This document shows positions 1 to 7,788 of a DNA stretch of 14,949 nt, one piece after another. A program made the position numbers and the translations under genes. Numbering within the stretch: the first letter of the stretch is position 1; the number at the start of each line of letters is the position of its first letter. The stretch is from JBPEXY01 sp052031065. GTDB taxonomy: Bacteria; Pseudomonadota; Gammaproteobacteria; Immundisolibacterales; Immundisolibacteraceae. The notes beneath the pieces are model-generated. The model was not told where the DNA came from and did no database searches. It worked only from the letters and a program-made list of their open reading frames with translations. The stretch is taken from the NCBI GenBank assembly GCA_052031065.1, contig JBPEXY010000008.1, positions 1 through 14,949 of the forward strand. The letters are read 5' to 3'.

Positions 1-747
1 GGAATCGGCCTCAAGGTCCCTGGTTCCCGGTTGACCGGGCAAACGGTCAATCTCTGCAGCGACACCCTGGTCCCACTGAGCAGGGATATCAAACTTACGC
101 AACACCAGATCAATTTCAAGCGCAGTGGTAACCTCGGCCCCGAGAACCTCGACCACCTCCCCCTGCGGACGTCGCTTGCGCTGTGGCTGCCGGGTCAGTT
201 CAACCACCACCAGGTCGCCATCGGCGACAGTGAGACCCGCCGGCGGTGTAACCAGAATATCCTGGCTAAGCCGCCTGTCTTCCGGGATCACAAAAGCAGT
301 GTTGAACTCCTGCTGGTAGCGCCCTACCACCTGCTGGTGGGCACGCTCCAACACCTCGACAATAGAGCCCTCGCGCCGACCACGCCGATCAACCCGAATA
401 ATCGCTGCCAGTACACGATCTCCATGGAATACCTTGCGCATCTCCTTTGGCGAAAGGTAGAGATCGGCCACGTCGAGATCACAGATCACGAACCCATATC
501 CATCACGGTGGCCGACAACCCGGCCAGCATACAGATCCATCTTCTGCGCCAGTCCATAACGGCCTCGACGCCCCTGCAACAACTGCCCATCGCGCTCCAT
601 GGCTGTGAGTCTGCCCGCAAGTGCAGATTGCGAATCCGCACCGCTCAGATTCAGTTCCGCAGCAATTCGGTCCAGCGAGAGCGGCTTGCCCACTCTCTGT
701 AACAACTCAACGATTTCCCGCCGGCTGCTGAGCTGTTCTTTTTTCAT
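1..747 (-). CDS. rnr: Ribonuclease R, N-terminal part (runs off left edge)
   Basis: RNase R is a processive 3'-5' exoribonuclease of the RNB/RNase II family that degrades structured RNA, rRNA fragments and mRNA. Translating the minus strand from ATG at 747 gives 249 codons without a stop to the window edge. Residues about 8-70 form the RNase R winged-helix region, with the family motif AMERDGQL. The first cold-shock/OB domain follows, containing VVGHRDGYGF and DLYLSP, then HGDRVLA and VGRYQQEF, and a second OB region with VVVELTRQP and EVVEVLG. The catalytic RNB domain and the S1 domain would lie outside the window. An in-frame TGA sits four codons upstream of the ATG, which fixes this start, although the Shine-Dalgarno is weak. 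The N-terminus is about 20 residues shorter than in E. coli. Recognition is firm from the motifs and from position next to purA and tRNA-Leu. Confidence 0.95.
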   Translation of the reverse strand, partial: MKKEQLSSRREIVELLQRVGKPLSLDRIAAELNLSGADSQSALAGRLTAMERDGQLLQGRRGRYGLAQKMDLYAGRVVGHRDGYGFVICDLDVADLYLSPKEMRKVFHGDRVLAAIIRVDRRGRREGSIVEVLERAHQQVVGRYQQEFNTAFVIPEDRRLSQDILVTPPAGLTVADGDLVVVELTRQPQRKRRPQGEVVEVLGAEVTTALEIDLVLRKFDIPAQWDQGVAAEIDRLPGQPGTRDLEADS

Positions 748-801
748 AGGATTCAGGGCTCATAATTAATAAAAAGGCGGGGCGTTTTTGTCCTCACTTC
801 A

Positions 802-830
802 TTGACAGATGATGTCGAAGACAGTACCTT
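802..830 (+). promoter_or_regulatory. Sigma-70 promoter of tRNA-Leu
   Basis: A perfect -35 box TTGACA (802-807) is followed by a 17-base spacer and the -10 box TACCTT (825-830). The bases after it, GCGCACCCC, make a GC-rich discriminator, which is typical of stringently controlled stable-RNA promoters. Transcription would start near 837, giving a leader of about 28 bases before the mature tRNA. The -10 is only a partial match to consensus. The strong -35, exact spacing and position make this a good call. Confidence 0.7.
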
Positions 831-865
831 GCGCACCCCAAAACACTGTCGTGTGGCGGGAACTT

Positions 866-951
<86 letters not shown>

Positions 952-952
<1 letters not shown>

Positions 953-1018
953 ACCTGAACATTTCTCTAATCAGGAGAATCAAACAGGTTGGTATCCTGC
1001 CCGACTTAACGACAGGAT
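952..1018. repeat. Two imperfect inverted repeats between tRNA-Leu and purA
   Basis: AACCTG (952-957) pairs with CAGGTT (985-990) around an inner, bulged stem (961-967 with 975-980). ATCCTG (994-999) pairs with CAGGAT (1013-1018) around a 13-base loop. They lie between the convergent 3' ends of the tRNA and purA. No run of T follows on either strand, so neither is a classical intrinsic terminator. They may still act as transcript-end structures for either unit. Confidence 0.3.
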
Positions 1019-1040
1019 CGGTTCAGTACTTGATCCCGGC

Positions 1041-2360
1041 TCAGGCAAAAGGTGGCCTAAGCATGATGGTCTCCGAACGTTCAGGACCGGTAGAGATGAT
1101 GTCGATCGGCGCCCCCACCAACTCTGACAAACGCTCAAGATAAGCCCTGGCATTTGCCGGCAGGTCATCGTATCGGGTAATACCGGCAGTACTTTCACTC
1201 CAGCCCGGCAGCTCTTCATAAACGGGCTCAACCTGATCATAACGGCCACTACCTACCACTGCTCCGTCCATCCCGTTGGTGCCACCGTAGGCGGTTGCAA
1301 TACGCACACAATCCAGTCCATCAAGGACGTCCAGTTTAGTAATACAGAGTCCGTCAACGCCGTTAAGGTCCCGCACCCGGCGCATGGCGACCGCATCAAA
1401 CCAGCCACACCGCCGGGGCCGCCCGGTAGTGGCACCGAACTCCGCACCAACGGTCGCGATGTGCTGACCCACCTCATCAAAAAGCTCGGTTGGAAAAGGC
1501 CCAGAACCTACCCGAGTGGTATAGGCCTTGGTGATGCCGAGAACATAACCCAGGTCGCGGGGACCAACACCCGTACCAATGCCGGCAGCACCCGCAGCGG
1601 TATTGGATGAGGTGACAAACGGATAGGTGCCGTGATCAATATCGAGGAGGCTGCCCTGCGCACCTTCAAACAGCACTGGCACCCCATCACGCATTTTCTG
1701 ATGAAGAATTGCCGAGACATCGGCCATCATCGGCAGCAGCTGCTCTGACTGGCCAAACAGGTGGTCCAGAATCGCGCCACTATCAATTTTCTGTTCACCG
1801 AAATACCCGGATAAAACGAAATTGTGAAAATCGAGAGCCTCTTCCAGTTTGGCGGTTAACAGAGACTGATCCAGCAGGTCACCCAGACGGATACCGCGGC
1901 GGGCAACCTTATCTTCATAAGCAGGTCCAATACCACGGCCGGTAGTTCCGATTTTTGCGCTGCCTTTGGCCTTCTCCCGCGCCTGATCGAGAGCAATGTG
2001 ATAAGGCAGAATCAGCTGAGTGGCATAGCTGATCTTGAGCCGTTCATCCGGCGTTATACCCTGCTGCTGCACCTCTGCAATCTCAGCAAGCAGCGCATCG
2101 GGCGAGAGCACCACACCATTACCGATAAGACAGAGCACCCCTTCGCGCAAAATCCCCGATGGCAACAGATGCAGTACGCTCTTCTTGTCTCCAACGATTA
2201 CCGTATGCCCTGCATTGTGACCACCCTGAAAACGGGCAACTACCTGAGCGTGCTCCATCAGCAGATCGACAATCTTGCCTTTACCTTCGTCACCCCATTG
2301 GGTACCAATAACCACCAGGTTATTTCTGTTCAACGCCAAATCCTGTTTCAATTCCGTCAT
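1041..2360 (-). CDS. purA: Adenylosuccinate synthetase
   Basis: PurA is the cytoplasmic GTP-dependent enzyme that joins IMP and aspartate to form adenylosuccinate, the first committed step to AMP. The 439-residue product carries the signature GTQWGDEGKGK at residues 19-29, with the catalytic Asp at 24, and the catalytic His in NAGHTV at 52. Further family motifs are GRGIGPAYEDK, VLFEGAQG, TRVGSGPFPTEL and TGRPRRCGWFD, and the C-terminus ends in the usual LRxPF form. It is about ten residues longer than typical at the N-terminus. No in-frame alternative Met precedes the conserved core, so ATG at 2360 is kept despite a weak Shine-Dalgarno. It follows hisZ with a 28-base gap holding a hairpin, so the two are probably co-transcribed. 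Confidence 0.98.
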   Translation of the reverse strand: MTELKQDLALNRNNLVVIGTQWGDEGKGKIVDLLMEHAQVVARFQGGHNAGHTVIVGDKKSVLHLLPSGILREGVLCLIGNGVVLSPDALLAEIAEVQQQGITPDERLKISYATQLILPYHIALDQAREKAKGSAKIGTTGRGIGPAYEDKVARRGIRLGDLLDQSLLTAKLEEALDFHNFVLSGYFGEQKIDSGAILDHLFGQSEQLLPMMADVSAILHQKMRDGVPVLFEGAQGSLLDIDHGTYPFVTSSNTAAGAAGIGTGVGPRDLGYVLGITKAYTTRVGSGPFPTELFDEVGQHIATVGAEFGATTGRPRRCGWFDAVAMRRVRDLNGVDGLCITKLDVLDGLDCVRIATAYGGTNGMDGAVVGSGRYDQVEPVYEELPGWSESTAGITRYDDLPANARAYLERLSELVGAPIDIISTGPERSETIMLRPPFA

Positions 2361-2371
2361 TCAACTGTTCG

Positions 2372-2387
2372 TCGGGGAAAACCCCGA
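2372..2387 (-). promoter_or_regulatory. Stem-loop in hisZ-purA gap
   Basis: The sequence TCGGGGAAAACCCCGA (plus strand) forms a perfect 6-bp GC-rich stem with a four-base loop. It lies directly after the hisZ stop codon (2389-2391) and ends 11 bases before the purA ATG. The minus-strand transcript has no U run after it, so it does not look like an intrinsic terminator. It could set mRNA processing or hinder ribosome access at purA. The hairpin is seen directly; the role is inference. Confidence 0.4.
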
Positions 2388-2388
2388 A

Positions 2389-3552
2389 TTAGATTGGAAC
2401 AACCTTCCACTGTCCGTCCAGTTCGACAATCCTGGAAGTGACCCCTGCGGGCAGAGGCTGGTCTGCAAGCTCGTAGACTACCCGAGCACCGCCGCTACGT
2501 AGTTCACTGATTTTCAGAGCCAATTCGGTATTACAGGAGGCCGGGGCGATGATCGTTTCGCGATCTCCCGAAGAAAGAGTGCGTGAACACTCAAGCAGCC
2601 GTTTCAGGTCGGCGCTGAAACCGGTCGCCGCAAAACTGCTATCAAATACCGTAGCAACCTCATCGTATCTACCACCGCTGGCGATAGCCTGACCAACACC
2701 CGGCAGATAAGCCGCAAACACCAGCCCCGAGTGGTACTCATACTCTCTCAACTCAGCAAGGTCAAAATAGAAAGGCTGGTCGGGAAAGTGGCACATCAAT
2801 GCGTCGCTGATACCGATCAGGCTCTGCAGTGCCTCAAGAACACCACTCCCACACCGGTTAAAGCAGCTGCTGGCCTGTCCCATAACTTCGGGACCGCCAT
2901 GCAGATCGACCAAAGCTCTTAACGCCCCAACGTAATCACCATCGACCTCGATCCCGGCAAGAAACGGGTCAATCTCGGTTAATGCTTTACGCTGCAAAAT
3001 GTCTTTATAGGTCGCACGCTGGGCATTAGTAAGCCCCGCTTCTTCACACAGTGCCTGAAAGATTCCAACGTGACCCAAAGCGAGGGTGAAGCCGTCAACG
3101 CCGAGCTGGCGGAGCGACTCCACCATCAAACGTACGATTTCAACGTCGCCTGCTGATCCGCTGTTACCGATCAGTTCCGCACCCATCTGCAACGGGTTTC
3201 TGGAAAGATTCAGCGACGAAGGCTTGGCCTGCAACGTATCGCCGACATAACTGAGGCGCACCGGTCTCTGCAGATCAAAATATCGGGCAGCAATACGTGC
3301 AATTTGCGGCGTGATATCTGCCCTGATACCCAGCATGCCCCCGGTAAGTGGGTCCACCAGCCTGAAGGTCTGCCGCGCCAGGTCGTCCCCATCGGCAGGC
3401 AACAGCGAGTCCTCGTATTCAACCAGCGGCGGGATAACATGCGCGTATCCCCATGCGTCGAACGTCTCCACCGTCTGCTGACGCGCCCGTTCCAACTGCC
3501 GGGCCTGTAGCGGCAACAGATCTTCAATACCTGACGGCAGCAGCCACTCCAT
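2389..3552 (-). CDS. hisZ: ATP phosphoribosyltransferase regulatory subunit HisZ
   Basis: HisZ is a catalytically inactive paralogue of class II histidyl-tRNA synthetase. It assembles with the short form of HisG to make the active, histidine-regulated first enzyme of histidine synthesis. The 387-residue product begins WLLPSGIEDLLPLQAR, followed by FDAWGYAHVIPPLVEYEDSL, RLVDPLTGGMLGIRADITPQIARI and, later, GLVFAAYLPGVGQAIASGGRYDE (split here only by reading). These are the synthetase-like core motifs, and the length fits HisZ rather than the longer HisS with its anticodon-binding domain. The ATG at 3552 has little Shine-Dalgarno. The position between hflC-DUF2065 and purA matches the conserved gammaproteobacterial order. 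Its presence implies a short-form HisG elsewhere in the genome, which the window does not contain. Confidence 0.93.
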   Translation of the reverse strand: MEWLLPSGIEDLLPLQARQLERARQQTVETFDAWGYAHVIPPLVEYEDSLLPADGDDLARQTFRLVDPLTGGMLGIRADITPQIARIAARYFDLQRPVRLSYVGDTLQAKPSSLNLSRNPLQMGAELIGNSGSAGDVEIVRLMVESLRQLGVDGFTLALGHVGIFQALCEEAGLTNAQRATYKDILQRKALTEIDPFLAGIEVDGDYVGALRALVDLHGGPEVMGQASSCFNRCGSGVLEALQSLIGISDALMCHFPDQPFYFDLAELREYEYHSGLVFAAYLPGVGQAIASGGRYDEVATVFDSSFAATGFSADLKRLLECSRTLSSGDRETIIAPASCNTELALKISELRSGGARVVYELADQPLPAGVTSRIVELDGQWKVVPI

Positions 3553-3594
3553 CTTATCTATAGTCCAAAAATGTCGAATTACGGATGGTGCCGG

Positions 3595-3780
3595 TCAACG
3601 TATCAAAGCCAATAAAAGCACGCCGGCACCCATACTGAACAGACCACCCATGCGTAAACTTTTATCATCCAGTTGAGACATGAGCGCCATCATTTTCCGG
3701 GCTCTTGCGGGGCTTATAAAGGGCAACAAACCTTCAATCACCATCACCAGGCAGATTGCTGAGAGAACCTCGTTAAACAC
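3595..3780 (-). CDS. DUF2065 (YjeT-like) small membrane protein
   Basis: A 61-residue protein with GTG start at 3780. It has two hydrophobic stretches, residues about 4-24 (VLSAICLVMVIEGLLPFI) and about 44-60 (GGLFSMGAGVLLLALI). The polar loop between them contains the family features EGLLPF, P.RARKMM and LRMGG. This matches the DUF2065/YjeT family, whose gene lies between hflC and purA in many gammaproteobacteria, as it does here. The function is not known; the location suggests a link to inner-membrane HflKC, but that is inference. A weak AGTAGG lies just upstream of the GTG. Gaps of 61 bases to hflC and 42 to hisZ are consistent with one operon. Confidence 0.85.
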   Translation of the reverse strand: MFNEVLSAICLVMVIEGLLPFISPARARKMMALMSQLDDKSLRMGGLFSMGAGVLLLALIR

Positions 3781-3841
3781 GGCTGCCTACTCTGCTATGG
3801 TCAACGATGCCTGGTTTTCCAGCTAACAGGTCAACCTGCCT

Positions 3842-4702
3842 TCAGGGCTGAGGCGGCTGATCAAAATACTTGAAGAATTCACCTTCTGGCTTAAGCACCA
3901 GAAAATCATCACCACTGCCAAGCACTTTGCGGTAGGCCTCAAGGCTACGGTAGAAACTGTAAAAATCCTCGTCGACACCATATGCATTTGCATAAGTTTT
4001 GGCAGCTTCCGCATCACCCTGACCACGAATTATTTGCGCCCGTTCGTCAGCTTCCGCCAGCAGAATCGATTTTTCCTTATCCGCTTCTGCGCGTATTTTT
4101 TCGGCTTCTTCTGCTCCCTGAGCACGGAATTCCTTGGCAACCCGTGTTCGCCCCGCGCTCATCCGGGCATAGACTGAATTACTGGCATCGGGCGGCAAAT
4201 CGACCCTTTTCAGGCGTACATCAATCACTTCTACACCAAACGCCTGAGCACCCTTGTTAGCCTCTTCACGCATAATGTCCATGATCTGTGCACGGGCACT
4301 CGATACCACTTCAATCACGGTTCGTTTACCAAATTCTGCCCGGGCAATGTCATTTATTATCTGCCCCAAACGGGAATTGATATCTACGCCCCCAACCGAG
4401 ATATAAAACTTCTCTACGTCAGCGATACGCCATTTTACAAAGGCATCAACGATGACATTCTTCAGCTCTTCGGTCTGATAGCGCACCGGTTTGCCATCAA
4501 GGGTCTGAATCTGACGACTGAATAGCGCCACCTGATGCACAAGAGGCAACTTAAAGTGAATGCCGGGCTCATAATCAGCGCGGACTATTTCGCCAAAACG
4601 GAACAGGATCGCCCGCTCTCGCTCATCGACCGTAAAAAGGGTGTTATAACCAAGCAGCAGCGCGACCAGGGCAACACCGAGTATTAAATTGAATTTACTC
4701 AC
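3842..4702 (-). CDS. hflC: Protease modulator HflC
   Basis: HflC is a prohibitin/SPFH-family inner-membrane protein that assembles with HflK into a large periplasm-facing cage around the FtsH protease and limits its action on membrane substrates. The 286-residue product has one N-terminal membrane helix (about residues 5-24), then FTVDERERAILFRFGEI and a SPFH domain with TLDGKPVRYQTEELKNVIVD. The coiled-coil stretch rich in Glu, Ala and Arg (residues about 170-240) is typical, as is the AYGVDEDFYSFYRSLEAY motif near the end. The length is somewhat below that of E. coli HflC (334). Its ATG overlaps the hflK stop in an ATGA arrangement, so the two partners are translationally coupled. Confidence 0.97.
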   Translation of the reverse strand: MSKFNLILGVALVALLLGYNTLFTVDERERAILFRFGEIVRADYEPGIHFKLPLVHQVALFSRQIQTLDGKPVRYQTEELKNVIVDAFVKWRIADVEKFYISVGGVDINSRLGQIINDIARAEFGKRTVIEVVSSARAQIMDIMREEANKGAQAFGVEVIDVRLKRVDLPPDASNSVYARMSAGRTRVAKEFRAQGAEEAEKIRAEADKEKSILLAEADERAQIIRGQGDAEAAKTYANAYGVDEDFYSFYRSLEAYRKVLGSGDDFLVLKPEGEFFKYFDQPPQP

Positions 4703-5886
4703 AATCTTGACTCCCGCCCACGTCTGACACTGCGGCTATCGACCTGTTCTACCGGTACACGGCTGCTACTGGTGGCTGGTTCGCCAGACAACTCACCGGT
4801 CGAGCGGTTCCCGAACTCATTAACCATGCGATCCAGCGGCAGGTAAAGCAGATTGTTGCTGGCGTCACCCTCGATCATTACCTTGCGGTTGGCCGCCAGC
4901 ACCTCTTCCATGGTTTCAAGATAAAGTCGCTTTCGCGTCACATCAGGAGCTTCTGCATAAGCTTCGCGCAGGGCTGTAAACCGCTGCGCGACACCATTTG
5001 CTCGTGCCATCAGGGTCGCACGATATGCATCCGCATCAGCAAGGATACGTGCGGCCTCACCATTTGCCCGCGGCAAAATATCGTTGCGATACGCCTCGGC
5101 CTCATTGATCAACCGCTGTTTGTCCTCGCGCGCCTTAACCGCGTCGGCAAATGATGCCTGAACCTGCTCGGGCGGCTGCGCATCCTGCATATTGACGCTA
5201 CTCAGGCGCAATCCAATTTCATACCGATCAAGCACTTCCTGCATGGTTTCGAAAATGGCGACACTAACCTGGTTACGGTTCCTCGACAGGATCGAATCCA
5301 TTGGTGTCTGACCAACCTGTTGGCGTATCGCCGATTCTGCCACCTGCTGCAAAGTACCTTCAGGGTCACGGACATTAAACAGAAAGGCGCGAGCATCATT
5401 AACCTGATACTGCACAGCAAACTTGATATCGATGATGTTCTCATCCTGAGTCAACATCAACGACTCGAAAGGAACAGAGCTTAGCTGACCGGATCGTTGA
5501 TTTTCCCGATAGCCGATCTCCACCGCTCGCAGACGCCCGATATCGACCTTTTCGACCTTCTCTATCGGTCGGGGGATATGCCAATGCAACCCCGGGTTTG
5601 CAGTAGTCTGAAACTCGCCGAAACGCAGCACCACACCCTGATACCCTTCAGTGATGCGATAAAACCCGGTTAGCAGCCAGCCAATAAACAGTACTATCAA
5701 GCCGATAAAAACCACACTACCTGGCACACCAGCCGGCGTCTGCTGATCGCTGCCGCTTCCGCCCTTAAACACACCGCCAAATTTTTTCTTCAGATTACCG
5801 AGCACTTCATCAAGGTCCGGTGGTGCCCCATCGCGGTTGCCCCATGGATCCCGGTCACCCGAATTCCCCGGCTCATTCCAGGCCAT
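4699..5886 (-). CDS. hflK: FtsH protease activity modulator HflK
   Basis: HflK pairs with HflC in the FtsH-regulating complex of the inner membrane. From ATG at 5886 the protein is 395 residues and begins MAWNEPGNSGDRDPWG, the usual HflK N-terminus. This start also has GGAAAG at suitable spacing, whereas the in-frame ATG at 5913 has no Shine-Dalgarno and adds nine atypical residues. A Gly/Asp-rich cytoplasmic tail is followed by a membrane helix at about 55-75 (VVFIGLIVLFIGWLLTGF). An SPFH domain follows, starting ITEGYQGVVLRFGEF and including LTQDENIIDIKFAVQY. The coiled-coil region holds KQRLINEAEAYRNDILPRA, and NLLYLPLD lies near the C-terminus. The 3' end overlaps hflC by 4 bases. Confidence 0.97.
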   Translation of the reverse strand: MAWNEPGNSGDRDPWGNRDGAPPDLDEVLGNLKKKFGGVFKGGSGSDQQTPAGVPGSVVFIGLIVLFIGWLLTGFYRITEGYQGVVLRFGEFQTTANPGLHWHIPRPIEKVEKVDIGRLRAVEIGYRENQRSGQLSSVPFESLMLTQDENIIDIKFAVQYQVNDARAFLFNVRDPEGTLQQVAESAIRQQVGQTPMDSILSRNRNQVSVAIFETMQEVLDRYEIGLRLSSVNMQDAQPPEQVQASFADAVKAREDKQRLINEAEAYRNDILPRANGEAARILADADAYRATLMARANGVAQRFTALREAYAEAPDVTRKRLYLETMEEVLAANRKVMIEGDASNNLLYLPLDRMVNEFGNRSTGELSGEPATSSSRVPVEQVDSRSVRRGRESRL

Positions 5887-5952
5887 CAATACTTTCCATC
5901 CGTCGACATTCATTGCTTAACTGTCATTGCCTAAATTAGTTCACTAAACACG

Positions 5953-6105
5953 CTAACATTGCCACCCTGCGTTTCGCCCTGACCACATCAGGACCCAGAT
6001 CAATATCACCATCAGGATCACGTCGACCAGTAACACGACAAAATTCGGGCGAGCGTTATTGTCACATAATCTCGCTATCAATACGGCACTAGCGACCAGA
6101 CTCAC
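5953..6105 (-). CDS. Possible 50-residue single-helix membrane protein
   Basis: Candidate only. A GTG at 6105 overlaps the hflX stop codon in a GTGA arrangement and opens a 50-codon frame ending in TAG at 5953. The product has a polar N-terminal third (RLCDNNARPN), then about 20 hydrophobic residues (VVLLVDVILMVILIWVLMW, residues 23-41) and a short basic tail SGRNAGWQC. The GTGA overlap suggests translational coupling to hflX, and it fills most of an otherwise empty 215-base gap before hflK. GAAGG lies directly against the GTG, too close for a normal ribosome binding site. I do not recognise a family, and a short open frame of this kind could be chance. Confidence 0.3.
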   Translation of the reverse strand: MSLVASAVLIARLCDNNARPNFVVLLVDVILMVILIWVLMWSGRNAGWQC

Positions 6106-7406
6106 CCTTCACGTTGAGATTCTGAAACCGATTCGCCCGACCGCAATCGATCAAACTCAGCCGGTGCCATTTGAAAATGGATCTGCCAACTGCCATCATC
6201 GGCAAACTGCTCGTCGGTCACCCGTCCCAACCGGTGAATCGCTGCCCGCAACGAGCCATCGACAAATGCTCGATTGAGTTCGTATGCGCGCCACTGTTCG
6301 GTTCGCAACCGGGTAATCGCCTCGCCAAGCAGGTCGAGTCCGGCACCGTTTCTCGCTGATATCCAAACCGCGACCGGCCTCCCCGGCTCATCGACAGTGA
6401 GCCTGGGCGGCTCGCCGGTGAGATCGATCTTGTTGTAAACCAGCAGTTGCGGCACATCGGCAGCACCAATCTGCTGCAGAACCTTCTCCACCTCCAGGCA
6501 CTGCTCTCGCCACTCTTCCTGGGCACTATCGATGACGTGCAAAATGAGATCAGCACCCGCCACCTCTTCCAGCGTCGATTTAAACGCTTCGACCAGTTCA
6601 TGGGGAAGGTCGCGGACAAATCCAACGGTATCGGCCAGCAGCAAGGGCTCACATCCGGGCAGTTCAATCTGCCTCAGCGTCGGATCAAGCGTGGCGAACA
6701 ACAGGTTAGCAGAAAACACTCCCTCGCCTGTCAAGGTATTAAACAGCGTCGATTTTCCACTGTTGGTATACCCTGCCAGAGAAACCGTCGGCAGCCGGGA
6801 TCGCGCGCGTCGGCTACGGTTTTGCGCACGTTGTCGCTGGAGAGTCCCCAATCGACGCTTGAGCAGCGCGATGCGATCTCTAACCAGCCTGCGATCAGTC
6901 TCAAGCTGGCTCTCACCTGGGCCACGCAAGCCGATGCCACCCTTCTGTCGCTCCAGATGAGTCCAGCCCCTGACCAGACGAGTCGACAGATGGCGCAACT
7001 GGGCAAGCTCTACCTGTAACTTGCCCTCGTAACTTCGCGCACGCTGAGCAAAAATATCCAGAATCAGACCGATACGGTCGACCACTGGCAACCCCAGCTC
7101 CCTTTGCAGATTACGCTCCTGCGCCGGGGACAGCGGTTGGTCGACGATGATGGTATCGGCACACTGCTGCAACGCCAGCTCACCGACTTCAGCAAGTTTC
7201 CCGCTACCGACAAAAATCCGCGGGTCGATCCGCGCCAGGGGAGCCAGAACCTGCCCGACAATGGCCGCACCGGTCGCTCTCACCAACTCTATCGATTCGT
7301 CCAGATCGCTCGCTATCCGCTTATTCTCACCCGTCCCGAGAGCCCGCCCGGCAAAAGTCGGGTGAAGCAACAGAACCCGAGCAAACGGTGCTTTAGGTTC
7401 TGTCAA
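6102..7406 (-). CDS. hflX: Ribosome-associated GTPase HflX
   Basis: HflX is an Obg/HflX-type GTPase that binds the large ribosomal subunit and splits stalled or heat-damaged 70S ribosomes. The 434-residue frame holds the N-terminal nucleotide-binding domain with FVGSGKLAEV and TLSPAQERN-like motifs. The linker GKLQVELAQL...LVRGWTHLERQKGGIGLRGPGE follows, then the G domain: G1 GYTNSGKST (212-220), G3 DTVGF (259-263), G4 NKID (325-328), G5 SAR (350-352). The only in-frame start is TTG at 7406, which has no Shine-Dalgarno, and a stop (TGA) lies seven codons upstream. A strong AGGAGGAGGG sits about 40 bases upstream and the neighbouring frame encodes LFDR, so the true N-terminus is uncertain (see findings). 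The family call is secure. Confidence 0.96.
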   Translation of the reverse strand: MTEPKAPFARVLLLHPTFAGRALGTGENKRIASDLDESIELVRATGAAIVGQVLAPLARIDPRIFVGSGKLAEVGELALQQCADTIIVDQPLSPAQERNLQRELGLPVVDRIGLILDIFAQRARSYEGKLQVELAQLRHLSTRLVRGWTHLERQKGGIGLRGPGESQLETDRRLVRDRIALLKRRLGTLQRQRAQNRSRRARSRLPTVSLAGYTNSGKSTLFNTLTGEGVFSANLLFATLDPTLRQIELPGCEPLLLADTVGFVRDLPHELVEAFKSTLEEVAGADLILHVIDSAQEEWREQCLEVEKVLQQIGAADVPQLLVYNKIDLTGEPPRLTVDEPGRPVAVWISARNGAGLDLLGEAITRLRTEQWRAYELNRAFVDGSLRAAIHRLGRVTDEQFADDGSWQIHFQMAPAEFDRLRSGESVSESQREG

Positions 7407-7445
7407 AGAGTAACCGGCATTGCATCAGGGATGGGGCCGAAATCG

Positions 7446-7457
7446 CACCCTCCTCCT
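7446..7457 (-). promoter_or_regulatory. Unusually strong Shine-Dalgarno upstream of hflX
   Basis: AGGAGGAGGGTG on the minus strand is the strongest ribosome-binding sequence I noticed in the window. It is not followed by a usable ATG at 5-10 bases. Nearby candidates are GTG at 7448 (in the hflX frame but stopped by TGA at 7427), ATT at 7443 and ATG at 7425 (both in the LFDR frame, stopped by TAA at 7395). The annotated hflX TTG is about 40 bases away. Confidence 0.55.
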
Positions 7458-7491
7458 GGATCAAACGGGGACAAATTGGAAGTTTTTTAGC

Positions 7492-7740
7492 TTATGATTC
7501 TTCACTCGTTTCAGGCTCGACGATGGTCGGAATTTTTATGTTACGAGACGGCACCACAGTGGAGATAGCGTGCTTGTAAACCATCTGCGACACGGAGTTT
7601 TTCAGCACCACCACATACTGGTCAAATGCATCAATCTGCCCCTGCAGCTTGATACCATTGACCAGAAAAACCGAGACCGGCACCTTCTCTTTGCGAAGGG
7701 TATTTAGAAACGGGTCCTGTAAGCCCTGGCTTTTTTTCAT
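7492..7740 (-). CDS. hfq: RNA chaperone Hfq
   Basis: Hfq is a hexameric Sm-like RNA chaperone that helps small RNAs pair with mRNAs and affects RNA turnover. The 82-residue product contains the Sm1 motif (LQDPFLNTLRKEKVPVSVFLVNGIKLQGQI) and the Sm2 motif with YKHAISTVVPSR. Proximal-face residues Gln8, Gln41, Lys56 and His57 are present, with Tyr at 42 where E. coli has Phe. The distal-face position 25 is Phe instead of Tyr, and the rim carries Arg16-Lys17. The C-terminal tail is short and acidic (PETSEES). GAGGTG precedes the ATG at 7740 at good spacing. It lies 155 bases after miaA and 85 before hflX, the classic miaA-hfq-hflX arrangement. Confidence 0.98.
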   Translation of the reverse strand: MKKSQGLQDPFLNTLRKEKVPVSVFLVNGIKLQGQIDAFDQYVVVLKNSVSQMVYKHAISTVVPSRNIKIPTIVEPETSEES

Positions 7741-7788
7741 TATCTGACACCTCTGTCTCTAGTCACTGGTGTTGCTTAAAAAACAACC

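Noticed and set aside
31..702. A 223-codon open frame on the plus strand
   Set aside because: It lies wholly antisense to the well-conserved N-terminal domains of rnr and its translation resembles no family. It is a shadow of GC-rich coding sequence.
6447..7019. A 190-codon open frame on the plus strand
   Set aside because: Antisense to the HflX G domain, with no ribosome binding site or recognisable motif.
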